A DNA stretch of 28,368 nucleotides from Gracilaria domingensis (taxonomy: Eukaryota; Rhodophyta; Florideophyceae; Gracilariales; Gracilariaceae). Where the stretch lies: the NCBI GenBank assembly GCA_022539475.1, contig VCMS01000456.1:1-28368 (forward strand). Direction: 5' to 3'. This document shows positions 1 to 10,508 of this stretch, in pieces. Numbering within the stretch: position 1 is the first letter of the stretch; the number at the start of each line of letters is the position of its first letter. The notes beneath the pieces were generated by a model. The model worked only from the letters and a program-made list of their open reading frames with translations. It made no database searches and was not told the origin of the DNA. The position numbers and the translations under genes were made by a program.

Positions 1-566
1 TGGGGTTGTTCCATTGAGAATTGCGAGATGCGTATGCCCGCTTCAGAAGCGGTACTGTAATCCGCCGTGAAGTTGGTCACGGAGCTATGATCGGAATGCG
101 CTGTATTCAAACCGTCGAACACCTGGCAATGTGCACGCAGAGTTCATCACCACTGCGCGGTCAAGGGTCCTATTCCAAAAACTACTCCTCAAACAGAACT
201 CACGACAGATGCTGTCTGGACGCTGTCCGTTTTACATGACGCAGGGTCTACAAATATAACGCGTATCACTGAATCTAGACCGAGACGAGAATCTGATCGG
301 CGCGTGAGAGATTTGTTTACCTAGAGTCTTGAAAAGCATTTCGACAACGGTAACTCGTTCATAGAACGGGCTTTCTGGAATGTTTATAAGAGTGCAGTAA
401 AGCAGAGAAGAGAACTACGTTCAGGATGGCGCTCCCACTCGTTTTCAGCGAGTTACCTCTATCTCTTCTTTCGTGAAGCATATATTAAGGAGAAATCTCC
501 CAGCGGCGAGAGAGGAAGGACCGGGAAGGGAAACCCATAGAGACTGTGCAGTTCGTCCACGGCTAC
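1..566. other. Upstream region without a supported gene
   Basis: I see no convincing coding sequence here. The only open frame, near the left edge, is short and has no recognisable motif. A small perfect inverted repeat (CCGCTTC-A-GAAGCGG, near 39-53) is visible. The stretch just before 567 may hold the 5' part of the methyltransferase-SET gene, since a frame-3 reading runs open from about 489 into the C-x2-C peptide at 576-659, but no promoter could be assigned. Confidence 0.4.
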
Positions 567-3038
567 ATGCTTCGAATGGACGCCGGGAGCGGATGGCACA
601 TGCAGTGCAAACATTGTAAGGGATGGGTACTCCTTTTGCCTACACCATATAGGCCTTTGTGAGGTGAGCAGATGTTGCTGACATACCTACTTGTAGAAAA
701 GAAAGTCGCTTGCGGTTCCATATCATTGAATCCGCTCTGTTGCGGTACAGTCGCGGAGTCCAGCTTTTCATACGTTTGGGGGAAGAACTGAGAACCCACG
801 TTGGATTGGTGAAAGACACCGTTCTCTTGGGTTCATACTCTTCCGGATCTATCGTCGACCAACTTACGGAGTTGGCAAAGGAATTCTTGGCAGATTTCAG
901 CAAGATTGTGTTGAATGGCTTCCTATACAAAATGTCCCCAACGTCAAGATGGAATTTGTTGGAGAGCTTCAGACCTGGCCGCCCGCACGAGTACCACCCC
1001 GTTTCAATGTATTCTCCGAAGAGTACGTGTCTCCTATTCGTCCAAGCGATGTCTGTACATAACTTCCAACCATCTCGACTTATCCCTAGGGCCGCTCCTT
1101 CAGGGCAGGATGGAGGAAGTAATACCGTCACGGTTAAGGTTGAGGACTCCGATACAGATTCCGAGCTCCTCCAAGAGGACGCCGCAGGGAAAGCTCAGTT
1201 AACTCCGATGTCATCGTCATCTTCGATAGCGACAATGAAGAAGGTGATACACCTGGTGCCTCTGTTGGGGCGAAAGATAACGTTCCAGATGGGGTTCTCC
1301 CCCTCATGACTTTGATGACACGCGCACTTAAATGCTCTAGATGTGGTGCGAGGAAGCATGGAGAAGCAATTCTCAATGCATTGTGTCGGATATGACGAAC
1401 TGGTGGAGGCCCATGGTACTATCTTCCCATCGGATACATCTTTGGAAGGCAACGTTCAGTTCGTGCTCACAGACCCACCATATGGCATCCGCGACAGCGA
1501 GTACGACGAATTGGCTGACGATGATATGGACAATACTGCGGACATCATGGCATCCATGCTTCGCCACGAGGACATTTCGTTTTGTTCTGCAGTATCGACC
1601 AGTTTGGAGACTGGGAAGAGATTTTGCGAGAGCACAAGTCGGAGGACGCAAGCGGAAAGAAAACCGCATCATTCTTAGTGGATTCGACGCCCATGAACTT
1701 CATTCGTTCTCGTTCGAACCCCTTGAAGAACCCTGCGCGTAATACTACTCGCCTGTTTGGGGCGACGGAGTACGCCGTGCATGGCGTGAGGAATGGAAAC
1801 CCGTACGCGGAACAGAAGGTAATGGTGAACTATCAGAACTTCAACTACGTTTCAGCTCGCTATCCTGGGCACTATTCTATCATTGACCAGGTTCCAAATC
1901 TTACGCCTGGGGAGAGTCTCCGATGGAGAGTGAAGAGTGGTAGAAGAATTCGAACCGCGAAGGCTCGTCCAGAACAAAAGTCGAGGCAGCTACTGATGGA
2001 GCTGATAGCGAGGTTCTCGAATCCCGGGGATGTTGTGGTTGATCTCTACTCCGGGACGTTCTCGTGCGCGCTGGCATGTATGGATATTGAGGGGCCTCGG
2101 CGTTTCATTGGATGTGAGCAAGATGAGCAGTGTTTCTCTCATGCCAAGCACAATGCTATTGTGCATTACGCAAGAAAGGTGTGGCGCAATGAATTGAAGA
2201 TGAAAGAACCGGTTACGAATAAGGTAGTTCAAGCGTCTTATGTGGTGGATGCCAAATTTCCTGAACGGAAACGAAAGACTTCGACTATATGGAATGCACC
2301 CAAGGGATTCCCATCGTACCAATCTTTCCCATTCCATATCATGTCGTACCTATCCACTTATTGGAATGAACCTGGTCTTATCACTACGTACAAAGAGAAA
2401 CCGTTCCATGAGTGGCCACTTGCCTTACAAGGGAAGATGACTACGTTGGACAGTCACACTTTACTCTCTGTCGAGGCGACATCGCTATGGCTCTATGTGA
2501 AGAAGTCGAATATCAAACATGCAGCAAGTGGGAATGGAGTATTTACGACTAGGGCGTTTTCCGAAGGGGAGGTTATTGGATACTTTTATGGGACCTTGGT
2601 GTATCATGATCTAAGCCGACGCAATACCACACATTTGACGTATGGAGACGGAATGCTGGGGGCCACTGCATCTCGGTTCAGGAAGTATTGCATGCAAGTG
2701 AGGGTGAAGGGCAAATGTACAACACTCTCCCGCATTATGATACTGAAGTCAACGCTGGTCATGCCTGGATAGTTCCTGCTCCTTTCTGTGTAGCGGGCTA
2801 GATCAATGACGCGTCATATCGTGAAGGTGATGAGGACAAGGAATTGGAAGAAATGGATTCTAACATGGCACGCAAACCAAATGTATTCATTCGCCAGCCC
2901 ACAGATTATTAGGCTACAACTTTGGGGCTTTTGGAGAACTACAGACTCCTCGTAGTCACGGCCTCAAGGGACATTAAGGAGCACGACTAAATTTACGTTG
3001 ACTATGGACCCACATATCCTTGGGAAAGGTTAACCTAG
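567..3038 (+). pseudogene. Decayed DNA N-methyltransferase-SET domain fusion
   Basis: The recognisable reading runs through alternating frames: frame 1 (about 841-1056), frame 2 (to about 1190), frame 1 (to about 1388), frame 2 (to about 1568), frame 1 (to about 2693), then frame 3 to a TAG at 3036-3038. The methyltransferase part shows LTDPPYGIRD (motif IV, about 1467-1496), GHFVLFCSIDQFGDW just after the break, PEQKS (about 1969) and VVDLYSGTFS (SAM-binding motif I, about 2032). The order motif IV then motif I fits beta-class N6A/N4C methyltransferases (COG0863-like). A SET domain follows: SGNGVFTTRAFSEGEVIGYF (about 2528), then in frame 3 AWIVPAPFCVAG, INDASY, and IYVDYGPTYPWE near the end. 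The SET part has in-frame stops at 2799 (TAG), 2910 (TAG) and 2988 (TAA). A C-x2-C (KCSRCG) precedes the methyltransferase core. A C-x2-C peptide at 576-659 may be an upstream exon; the 5' limit is uncertain. The domain calls are firm, and loss of function is strongly implied. Confidence 0.75.
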
Positions 3039-3502
3039 GTTCTCAGACAATGTCCTTGAACTTCGTATGGGCTCATTGTAGTGAGAAAAGCTTTTTGTTG
3101 AAGTAAATTGTATTGAACACTTGTGCTATGATTGCAGAAATACTACTCATATGTACACTCAAGCTGTACTGTGTAACATATTGATGCATATAGTGGTATG
3201 AAAGATCGTTGAAAGTGCCGGACTTTTATATGCAGGGCGCAACATCCGGGAAAATCGGACCAAGTCCGGAATATGGACCCGGGAAAGGTCCAAAAATTGA
3301 ATGCCGATCCGCCACAAATGCTGCAGAATGCTTCTCTCCATATATGCAGTACGAGGTTAAATTCCCCTCTCCTTCACATATCAGTCCTGCACACCGAGTA
3401 CGTGACCCTCACATATTACTATCAATCATATACCTTCAGTATCGTTCACGTTTCTATATCTGTTCCGTAATACTACCGCGCACGAAGGCCGAAGGATCTC
3501 GA
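3039..3502. other. Intergenic region, probable promoter of the next gene
   Basis: No gene is supported in this stretch of about 460 bp. It contains TTTTATATGC near 3225 and several short repeats built on CCGGA/TCCGG (3217-3275), including GGAC-CAA-GTCC. Frame 2 is open from 3209 into the next gene, but the peptide before 3503 looks non-coding. Confidence 0.35.
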
Positions 3503-6054
3503 ATGGCCCCTCAACGTGCGGAGCATGCAGGTGGTAAACCGCGAAAGGCATCGGTACCGCCGGAGCGCTGGGATACTGGGGTGGCCAAACGTAGGAGCGC
3601 GGTCGTCTCACGAAGTAGTGCTACTAATGGGAGAGGTAGCCGAAGCTGAGCACCTCGTGCTGGACTTCGCAAACCAAAATCTTCATCTACAGTATCGGAA
3701 GTAAAACCGAGGAGGAGGTCAGGAGCTTCCACATGCACTACGGAACGCACAGTAAGTGAAACCGTTCAAGCCAAGGATAGTGCAATGCGTGGGCCTGTTA
3801 CACGCCACATGGCTGCAATAGAAGAGCCAAGGGTCAGTGATGATGGAAATGTATATGTCAAAGCGATGAAAGGAAATAAGAGAAGAACGGCTGTACGTCA
3901 GAATGTAAGGAGGACAAGAGGCAGTGGAGGGACAGAAGGTCCTCGTATTGATGATTGTTTCGACAAGGTGAGAACTGCGGATGACAATGCGGAGATGGAA
4001 ACCGTGGATTGCGCCATCGTGAGAGCCGAACCTAGAGCCGAACCTGGGGATAGGGAGATACCCAGAAGCGCTCCCGGAACAGAACGTAACAGTTATGATT
4101 CGAGAAAAGTGAAGAGGAACGAGAAAATGAATGAGGGTGTCTCTCGTGCCAAGAAAGGCAGTGGAAGAAAGGAGCGGGAGTCCACGGACGCAGTAGATAT
4201 CCCAAGTGACGTCGAGGACAAGGATAACCTGGAGGCGAACGATAACGTGGACGCCGGAAATGCAACGCATATGGCTCCCATCGAAGGCAGGCATGATTCC
4301 GTCCCTCATATTGGGTCCAGACACAAGGAAGACGAAGACGAAGACGAGATACAACCGACACCAGTCACAGGTGAGTCACAGAGAAACAGGTTCAATCAGG
4401 TCAGAAGAAGGACGAACCATGGAAATGAGAATAGACGGGTGGGGAACGATCGGCAACCTGTCATAGCAAACGCCCGTAGAGAAGTATGGAACGATAAAGA
4501 TGTTGATCGTGGTGCTTTGTCACGGAGCTTTTCCCTGCATGGTGCAATGGAAGAAGATGAAGATGAATCCCTTACTCCGCGATACGAGCTTTTGGAAAAG
4601 ACGGGAAACTGAAGGGAGATCTGTATCGTACAATAGAGGACAAGCAAAGTCTGAAAATGAGCGTACGACTTGCTCAGAAGAACATAGAGCAAGTGGAGGT
4701 TAAGGTCAGAGAACAAGAGGTTCTCATACACTCTTTGAGAGAGGCTCTCAGACGTGGAGGGAAAAGGAACGAACGTGACAGTAACAAGAGCAGGAAGCGG
4801 TACAACATTGACGTGAACGACGAGTTTGTTGGTGTTGCGAAGACCGTCTATGACTCCATACTTCAATACGCCAAAGACGAGACAAGAGAGCTATGCTTCG
4901 AGATGAGTATACCGGCAAGGAACTGAGGCAACCGAAGTGAGACAGTTGGACCTGAGAAAGACGACAGTGTGCTGGTTGTTGATGGGAAGGAGATAGTGCC
5001 ACGGTGCCCAATGAATCTTGCCATGGAGATGAGGGCGTACACGCCATCCGTACGTGGTGGAGGCGACCATTTGTTGATGCAAATTGTGGAGACGGAGGTA
5101 TTGAAGCCACGTTGGGAATCTATCCGAGGAATGAAAATGGAAGATGACTGTGTGAAACAGTTAACGTACGACATTTGTTTGCGCAGAAGGTTGAGACAGG
5201 CTTTAAGTGATGCAATAGGTGTTCGAAAACGCCATGCGAAGGAGAAGTTATTGATGGGACTAGGTTACGACATGCTTTTAAGGACCCCGATAAAAAATGA
5301 TGAAAGGGAGCAGGACAAGTATGAAATACAAACCAGAGAGGTACGTGAAAAACTCCTACCCAAAGATGCAAATGGATGTGAGATTCTGTCGTCGTGGAGA
5401 ACTCAGAAGGTAGAAGATATATGTTTCTCGGGTTTTAACCCATATCATGCAACCGAAGATGAACCATGTGACTTGCTTTTTCGGAACAGCCTGAGCTTGG
5501 AGGTGCTGCGTGAGTTCATGGGCTACGACGTTTTACAAACAAGTTCGAGGAATACCGAAGAGAGGGATCCAGTGGATGGAACAATTATGGATCTGGCACG
5601 TCTTGATGCCTGGATAGCGTCCGTTGTTCGCGCGACAGAGTCTGAACGAGGGAGAGGTGGTAAGAGACAAGTGTTGTTCTCCAACTTGTTCGGGAAATAT
5701 CTACCACTGGCACTTGAGAGTATACTGAAGACCGTGAGGGTCCGCATGCAGCAGAGTTATCCAACAGAGTTCAGAAATGGCCCATCGAATGCTGAAGATG
5801 CGCGGCATGGAAATGATGACCAGGTGGGCACTGTGGTTTACTGGATTCCGTCGAAAAGGAAAATGTACCTTGCTGTCCGAGAAGATGTGTTTATGGGAGA
5901 GATCTCTGAGAAGCTCGGAGCTGTACTGGATTGCTATGTAGGATGCTGCAGTCGGGGAGACCGTATGTTCTACGACATAACTGCAGAGAGGGATGTGAGG
6001 GAAAGGTCTGTGCAAGAAGGATTGCATGAGGAGAATCGGATAGAACGTCACTAA
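3503..6054 (+). pseudogene. Interrupted charged coiled-coil protein, family unknown
   Basis: Three open pieces join into one gene of about 850 codons. Frame 2 runs from ATG 3503 through a TGA at 3647-3649 to 4612. The reading then shifts to frame 1 near 4600 and continues through a TGA at 4924-4926 to TAA 6052-6054. The sequence stays protein-like on both sides of each break: coiled-coil heptads run across the shift (about 4590-4755, LLEK..., then QSLKMSVRLAQKNIEQVEV). The N-terminal third is low complexity and charged, with RAEPRAEP and an EDEDEDE run. The C-terminal 360 residues (from about 4969) look globular (for example KQLTYDICLRRRLRQAL) but match no family I recognise. It lies on the same strand as the methyltransferase-SET gene and ends 16 bp from the convergent transposase. 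It could be an accessory protein of the same element. Function unknown. Confidence 0.55.
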
Positions 6055-6070
6055 TGCATTATGGTTTACG

Positions 6071-9000
6071 TTACGAAAGTTTGGTGATTGGATGGTAGTG
6101 TAAACGAGCTCGGAGATTGCGATAGAATCTGTTAATGTAGAATCGGTGGAACTTCCAGTGCAATGGAGGGAAAAAGGGGCGTGCGGGAGAGTTTTGTCGG
6201 AGGATGTGTACCGAGCCTTTCATCGAAGAGAATGGGACGAGACCGAACCATGGGGATACAGATGCATTTGTTGACCGTTTTAGAGAATTGGAGGTTTGCA
6301 ATGTGTGATCTTCCTCGTCATCCGTGGCCCAGCGGAGGGAAATGCAGTTCAAGGATTCGTCAATGTTATCCAACGGCTCCGTTACCTCGAAGAAGCGAAC
6401 AAAGGCAAATTCTGAATCGGAATTGCTTTGGTTACATCTGCTAAAGCGAACCAGGGCAAAGACTTTGCATTCCCATGCGGTCGGGAAGTCACAACCGAGA
6501 GGAGAAGTTCCATTAACCAGGACGGTAGAGAATTTTGGGGACTTGGAAGAGCCAAAAGAAGTGGTTGCAAAAATACGTTCACACAAAGAGATCTCCGGCT
6601 CTCGCAGTCTAATGCATTGAAAGTGACGATCGTAGTCATCCAGCGAGGGGCAGAATCCAGAAACAATGTAAGCAGAGTTAACAACGGTGATTTTGATGTC
6701 ATGGGGGTTGTCCAACGGTTGAAGAGTTTCTAAGCTTAGGGTACGGAAGGAAGAGAGGTCGTCGCGAGAGATTTGGTTCATGAACTGCAATGTAGTTTTG
6801 GAGAACAAATCTGTGAGAGCAGATGACGGGACGTTTGGATGGGACCGTAGATACTTGTCGGCCGTGATGATGTCGAAGAGGGAGAATGAACTACCATCAC
6901 GAACCATGGAGGGACACCGCTGCGGCAAACGACTGGCCGAGTTGGTAGACATGGAGAAGTGTTTCCTTACCGAGATGGAGTGTAAGAAATCCTGCGACTC
7001 TTGGATTGAGTCCACTGTTTCCTTATGCGCAGTTGATCTTCTGCGAGAGGTACGGCGGTAGGGGTTCTTGAAGAGGAGATGCGCGTGCTCGTACACACCT
7101 GCATCACCGAAATGGAGGCCTCCGTATCGACGGATGTCTGGAATGATGTGATCCAGGAGATGGAATTTGAGAGTACGAAAGTTGGAGGCCTGGTATGGAC
7201 CCAAAACTGAGACAGTTTGAGTCTTGAAGTTTTTGATGAGAGTCTTCAAAGAGCGTAAGCGATCATCAGTCCATTCTGGGGCAGTGTGGTAGTGAAGAAC
7301 GTTATTGACGAGATCGACGTAAGAGGTGAAAATGGTGGTTATTGGGGCGGGAGATACTTCACCGCAGCAACGGTCGAAGAATGCACCGATGAAGGGGAAG
7401 ATCATGTCGAGGGCGCGATAGTCCTTTGCTTCTAGCATGCCTCTGATTCCGTCAGTGGTGAAGAAGCCGTTGAGAGACTTACCCTTTTCAGATGTCGAGA
7501 AATCAATATGAAGCCCTGGAGCCGGAAACGAGCGTTCGATGTCAGCTAGGATGGAGTTGGCGTGAGTAAGAATAGATGTTCTGATGGACCGAAACGACCT
7601 GGAGGATCCATTGAAGCCCACGGAAGTGTGTAGAGAATCGGACTTCAGGCGTTCGATTGTGGCGAGTTTGATGAGTTTAGAGATGCCAAGGTGAAAGTTG
7701 TGAAGGGGCTCGAAGGAGAAGATTGAATAAGGAGTGAGCAGTGAAGAGATGTTGAGAAGAGGGTAAGATTCCAGAAAGGACTTGTATGGAGAGAGAGAGG
7801 TGGAGTGGAGAAGTTCTGCAGCTTCTTCTTTGAGGTTCCTTGCAACCCGTGGTCTATGGGAGAGGAGAGCAGAATCTGCCTCGAGAAGTAGGTCATCATG
7901 TCTTTTTCTGGTTTGCAAAGTGTGTGAGAGGGTTCGCTCTGTGAGAGTAGGTTGGTAGAGGTTGAGTTTTGAACGAGAGAGGAGACACCGGTGGCAGGGT
8001 TTGATTGGCTTCGTGCCATGAAGTACCGCGAGAATGTCCTTGGCTTCGGGGATGTCAGCGCTGTAGTTGGAGATGACTGGATGGCATTGACGAAGGACTC
8101 CTTTGGCGTCGCGGAAGGGAAAACCCTTCATACCGATATGATACAGAGGTTTGAGGATGGTTTCTAGGGACTCCTGGACGAGCTGCATGCGCACAATGCG
8201 GGTCACGCTGGGGGTTGAGGGAGCGACTTCCAAGGAATCTGTGTCAGTGGAGGACGAGTCGGAGGTGAAGGATGTGGGTATGTATCCGACGAGTGTGTAA
8301 TTCTGCGTGATGCACTTTCTGCGGAAGGAGTCATTGAAATTGAGGAGGATGATGTGAAGAGGATACGACGTAACAGAAGAACTTTTCAAAGAGGTGGAAG
8401 ACTTGTCTGAATATAGTTGAACGAGGCCGACGAACGAGTCTGTGCCGGTGATACTGGGATCGTGCCAGATGACGTCGGGGTCCGGAGAATGCATGATAGG
8501 CCTCTTGATAGTCGGGACGACATGGCGGCCGAGTTCCGAAGCCATAGGGTGTGCGATTGCGGTAGTTCCTGTTCTTGAAGCTTTTTTGACTGGATGAAAG
8601 AAGTAGTTGCTGTGAGATGCGAGACGAAGTTGTTGTAGGAGAACCTGAACGGGGTCCCTGAGGTAGAGGGTGGCGGAGAAGTTATAGTTTTTGTCATGGA
8701 TGATGGTTGAGGTGAACCCAATGGAGCTGACTGTTTCTTCGAAGATTTTGGAGTGTAGTTTCAGATATTCGGCAGCGGAAGTGATGGAGGTCTGGAAGAG
8801 GGAAGAGGGAAAGGTGGATTGCTTGAGAATGTTGATGAGCTCGTCAGCAGAACGCTTTCCGAGTTTTGTGGCGATGGAGGATATGTAGGTGACGAGGTTA
8901 TGGATGTGGTCTTTCTGTGAGGGTGGAGAGGGGGAGAAGGCGTTACCTGAGCCTGTGGAAGGGGACTGGGAGGCGAGTTGGTGATGCGGGCTGAGTATCT

Positions 9001-9289
9001 GTGCTGCGTCGGATGAGCGTAGGGAGAGAGCAAGCTGTTCCTGGAGATAAGGGTCGTCGTCTGCGAGTGCTACGTTATCGGACGGGCGGTTAGAGGGGGG
9101 GAAGGAAGAGGGTTCGGTGTTGTTGAGTCTGCGGCGCTTGGTTCGGGGAGGGAAGTGGGATCCTCGATGAGGTGTTGGGGTGAGAAATGGGTTTGGGTCA
9201 TTCCTGTGTCTGCATCGCTTCTGATGCTGGGCGAGAGAGGCGAGGGACTGTGTATGGAATGAGCAGCGGGGTAAACAACAGTTGTGCAT
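6071..9289 (-). CDS. KDZ/Plavaka-like DNA transposase with N-terminal zinc finger
   Basis: This is an uninterrupted 1072-residue frame, the longest intact gene in the window. Residues 4-28 form a C2H2-like finger (C4/C5, C9, H22, C26/H28), followed by a low-complexity, nuclear-signal-like linker (KRRRLNN, residues 51-57). Residues 286-340 read FVGLVQLYSDKSSTSLKSSS and on to LVGYIPT, a signature of the Plavaka branch of the KDZ (Kyakuja-Dileera-Zisupton) transposases; D295 is the likely first catalytic acidic residue. A Cys motif CHRC is at 432-435. FEPLHNFHLGISKLI (526-540) and KFHLLDHIIPDIRRYG then GDAGVYEHAH (708-737) match the conserved core, and E734 may be the last catalytic acidic residue. 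These enzymes cut and paste DNA elements in the nucleus. No terminal inverted repeats could be defined. The gene converges on the charged coiled-coil gene. Length and integrity suggest recent activity. The family call is strong; the exact subfamily is less sure. Confidence 0.85.
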   Translation of the reverse strand: MHNCCLPRCSFHTQSLASLAQHQKRCRHRNDPNPFLTPTPHRGSHFPPRTKRRRLNNTEPSSFPPSNRPSDNVALADDDPYLQEQLALSLRSSDAAQILSPHHQLASQSPSTGSGNAFSPSPPSQKDHIHNLVTYISSIATKLGKRSADELINILKQSTFPSSLFQTSITSAAEYLKLHSKIFEETVSSIGFTSTIIHDKNYNFSATLYLRDPVQVLLQQLRLASHSNYFFHPVKKASRTGTTAIAHPMASELGRHVVPTIKRPIMHSPDPDVIWHDPSITGTDSFVGLVQLYSDKSSTSLKSSSVTSYPLHIILLNFNDSFRRKCITQNYTLVGYIPTSFTSDSSSTDTDSLEVAPSTPSVTRIVRMQLVQESLETILKPLYHIGMKGFPFRDAKGVLRQCHPVISNYSADIPEAKDILAVLHGTKPIKPCHRCLLSRSKLNLYQPTLTERTLSHTLQTRKRHDDLLLEADSALLSHRPRVARNLKEEAAELLHSTSLSPYKSFLESYPLLNISSLLTPYSIFSFEPLHNFHLGISKLIKLATIERLKSDSLHTSVGFNGSSRSFRSIRTSILTHANSILADIERSFPAPGLHIDFSTSEKGKSLNGFFTTDGIRGMLEAKDYRALDMIFPFIGAFFDRCCGEVSPAPITTIFTSYVDLVNNVLHYHTAPEWTDDRLRSLKTLIKNFKTQTVSVLGPYQASNFRTLKFHLLDHIIPDIRRYGGLHFGDAGVYEHAHLLFKNPYRRTSRRRSTAHKETVDSIQESQDFLHSISVRKHFSMSTNSASRLPQRCPSMVRDGSSFSLFDIITADKYLRSHPNVPSSALTDLFSKTTLQFMNQISRDDLSSFRTLSLETLQPLDNPHDIKITVVNSAYIVSGFCPSLDDYDRHFQCIRLREPEISLCERIFATTSFGSSKSPKFSTVLVNGTSPLGCDFPTAWECKVFALVRFSRCNQSNSDSEFAFVRFFEVTEPLDNIDESLNCISLRWATDDEEDHTLQTSNSLKRSTNASVSPWFGLVPFSSMKGSVHILRQNSPARPFFPPLHWKFHRFYINRFYRNLRARLHYHPITKLS

Positions 9290-9391
9290 GGCTGGGTGAG
9301 AGGGTATGAAAGTAGTGAGGGAAGTTGCTTGCAGAGGGAGGTCGGTGGTGATGGTGCGGCGCAGAATCTTGGAGCAACCTGCAGGGGAGAT

Positions 9392-9408
9392 TATAAAGTG
9401 TGTTTATA
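9392..9408. promoter_or_regulatory. Back-to-back TATA-like boxes
   Basis: TATAAA occurs on the plus strand at 9392-9397 and on the minus strand at 9403-9408 (read as TTTATA on plus). The minus box lies about 115 bp upstream of the transposase ATG at 9289. The plus box faces the duplicated exon-like array that starts near 9600. This makes the gap 9290-9600 a candidate divergent promoter; the rest of the gap shows no gene. Confidence 0.35.
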
Positions 9409-9954
9409 CGCCACCAACTCCACCGTGCACGTGATCGTTTACGTACCTTTCCTGCATGTTTCAGTGTGGGGAGGATTTCGAACTTTTCTGAACACAACTT
9501 TCAAAAATTTTCGCGGACGGCGCATTACGCGGCCGGCGATGATTGACGTACAGTGTGGCTGCGATTGAAGTTCTTCTTCTGTGAGCTTCAGTGGCGTTGC
9601 CTCTCAGAGTCCTGTCCTGGGATGTGAAACGTGCGAAAGAGGTAAGTCGAGGCGTAAATGTTTGATATGGCGAATATGCGCGACTCTGACCAGTGTTTTT
9701 GCGCGGCGGCGGCTGTGTGCGAGAATGAGCGCGACAGGTTCATGAAGCTGCAGCATGCGGAATCTTTGGATTGGAACCGGAGTAGTTCAGGTTTTTTATG
9801 TTTGGGATGCGTACTGAATGGGTTCAATGTAAGTGAGACCTTTTGATGCTGATGGTGTTTGCGAAGTCTAACTGCGGAACGTTACGTGATTTTGCGAGAC
9901 GCACGGAGAGGATTTGGAAGCAGGTTAGCGTGAATGTCTTGGGCGGGGGCCTAT

Positions 9955-10155
9955 GGGTAAGTTTCAGAAGCTTTTTGTTCGACTTTAGATGTGAATGCTA
10001 ACTGGATAATGTTGTATGCGTATGCGTAGGGCTTTTGGGACAGTTTGATGCGTGTTGTCGAGGGTATTGGTGAAGTAGGGGACACATGGTAAGTAGATGA
10101 GTGTTCATTTGAGAATGTTTCGAAGAGCGAAGAGTTAGCTAACGGGATATGTGAC
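9955..10155 (+). repeat. Tandem unit, copy A
   Basis: This copy pairs with 10509-10705. Both run from GGGTAAGT through TTTTTGTTCGA, TGCTAACTGGATA, an acceptor, GGGACAGTTTGAT, ATTGGTGA and GGGACACATGGTAAGTAG to a CTAACGG motif. Copy A has one extra G in its exon-like part (59 against 58 nt) and a TAG acceptor where copy B has CAG. Confidence 0.7.
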
Positions 10156-10373
10156 TGCGCGGCGGGGGCTGTTTGCGAGAATGAGCGCGATAGGTTCATG
10201 GAGTTATAGCGTGCGAGATCTTTGGATTGGAAGTGGAATGGGGATGGGGCGGAAGGCGGTGGTTTACTTCGTTTCCTATGTGTAACGTGTTTTTTGAGGT
10301 GAAAGGGATAAGGGAGAATGGTTACGATGTGGCTGGGTGGTTGGGTTTCTAGAGGAATCATGCTAATGACCCT

Positions 10374-10483
10374 GAACTCTGACGAACAAGAGTTTGGGGT
10401 CATGGAAAAAATGATTACCTCAACGGAGGCCTTCCAGGTAATCATTCTTTGCCATTACTCCAAATTCTTGTTCGTCAGAGTTC
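10374..10483. repeat. 110-bp near-perfect hairpin, MITE-like
   Basis: The two arms are inverted copies. GAACTCTGACGAACAAGA (10374 on) pairs with TCTTGTTCGTCAGAGTTC (to 10483) with one mismatch region further in, and ATGATTACCT (10411-10420) pairs with AGGTAATCAT (10436-10445). The loop is about 15 nt. No target-site duplication is clear. Absence from the matching place of unit 1 supports insertion. Confidence 0.7.
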
Positions 10484-10508
10484 GGTGTGGATAGCAAGGT
10501 ACGCGTCG

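Noticed and set aside
640..1131. Minus-strand open frame of 163 codons opposite the methyltransferase-SET gene
   Set aside because: It is antisense to a better supported plus-strand reading and shows no domain; likely a shadow frame.
3719..4354. Minus-strand open frame of 211 codons with hydrophobic, Ser-rich sequence
   Set aside because: It mirrors the charged plus-strand gene; hydrophobic residues arise from complementing Lys/Glu codons.
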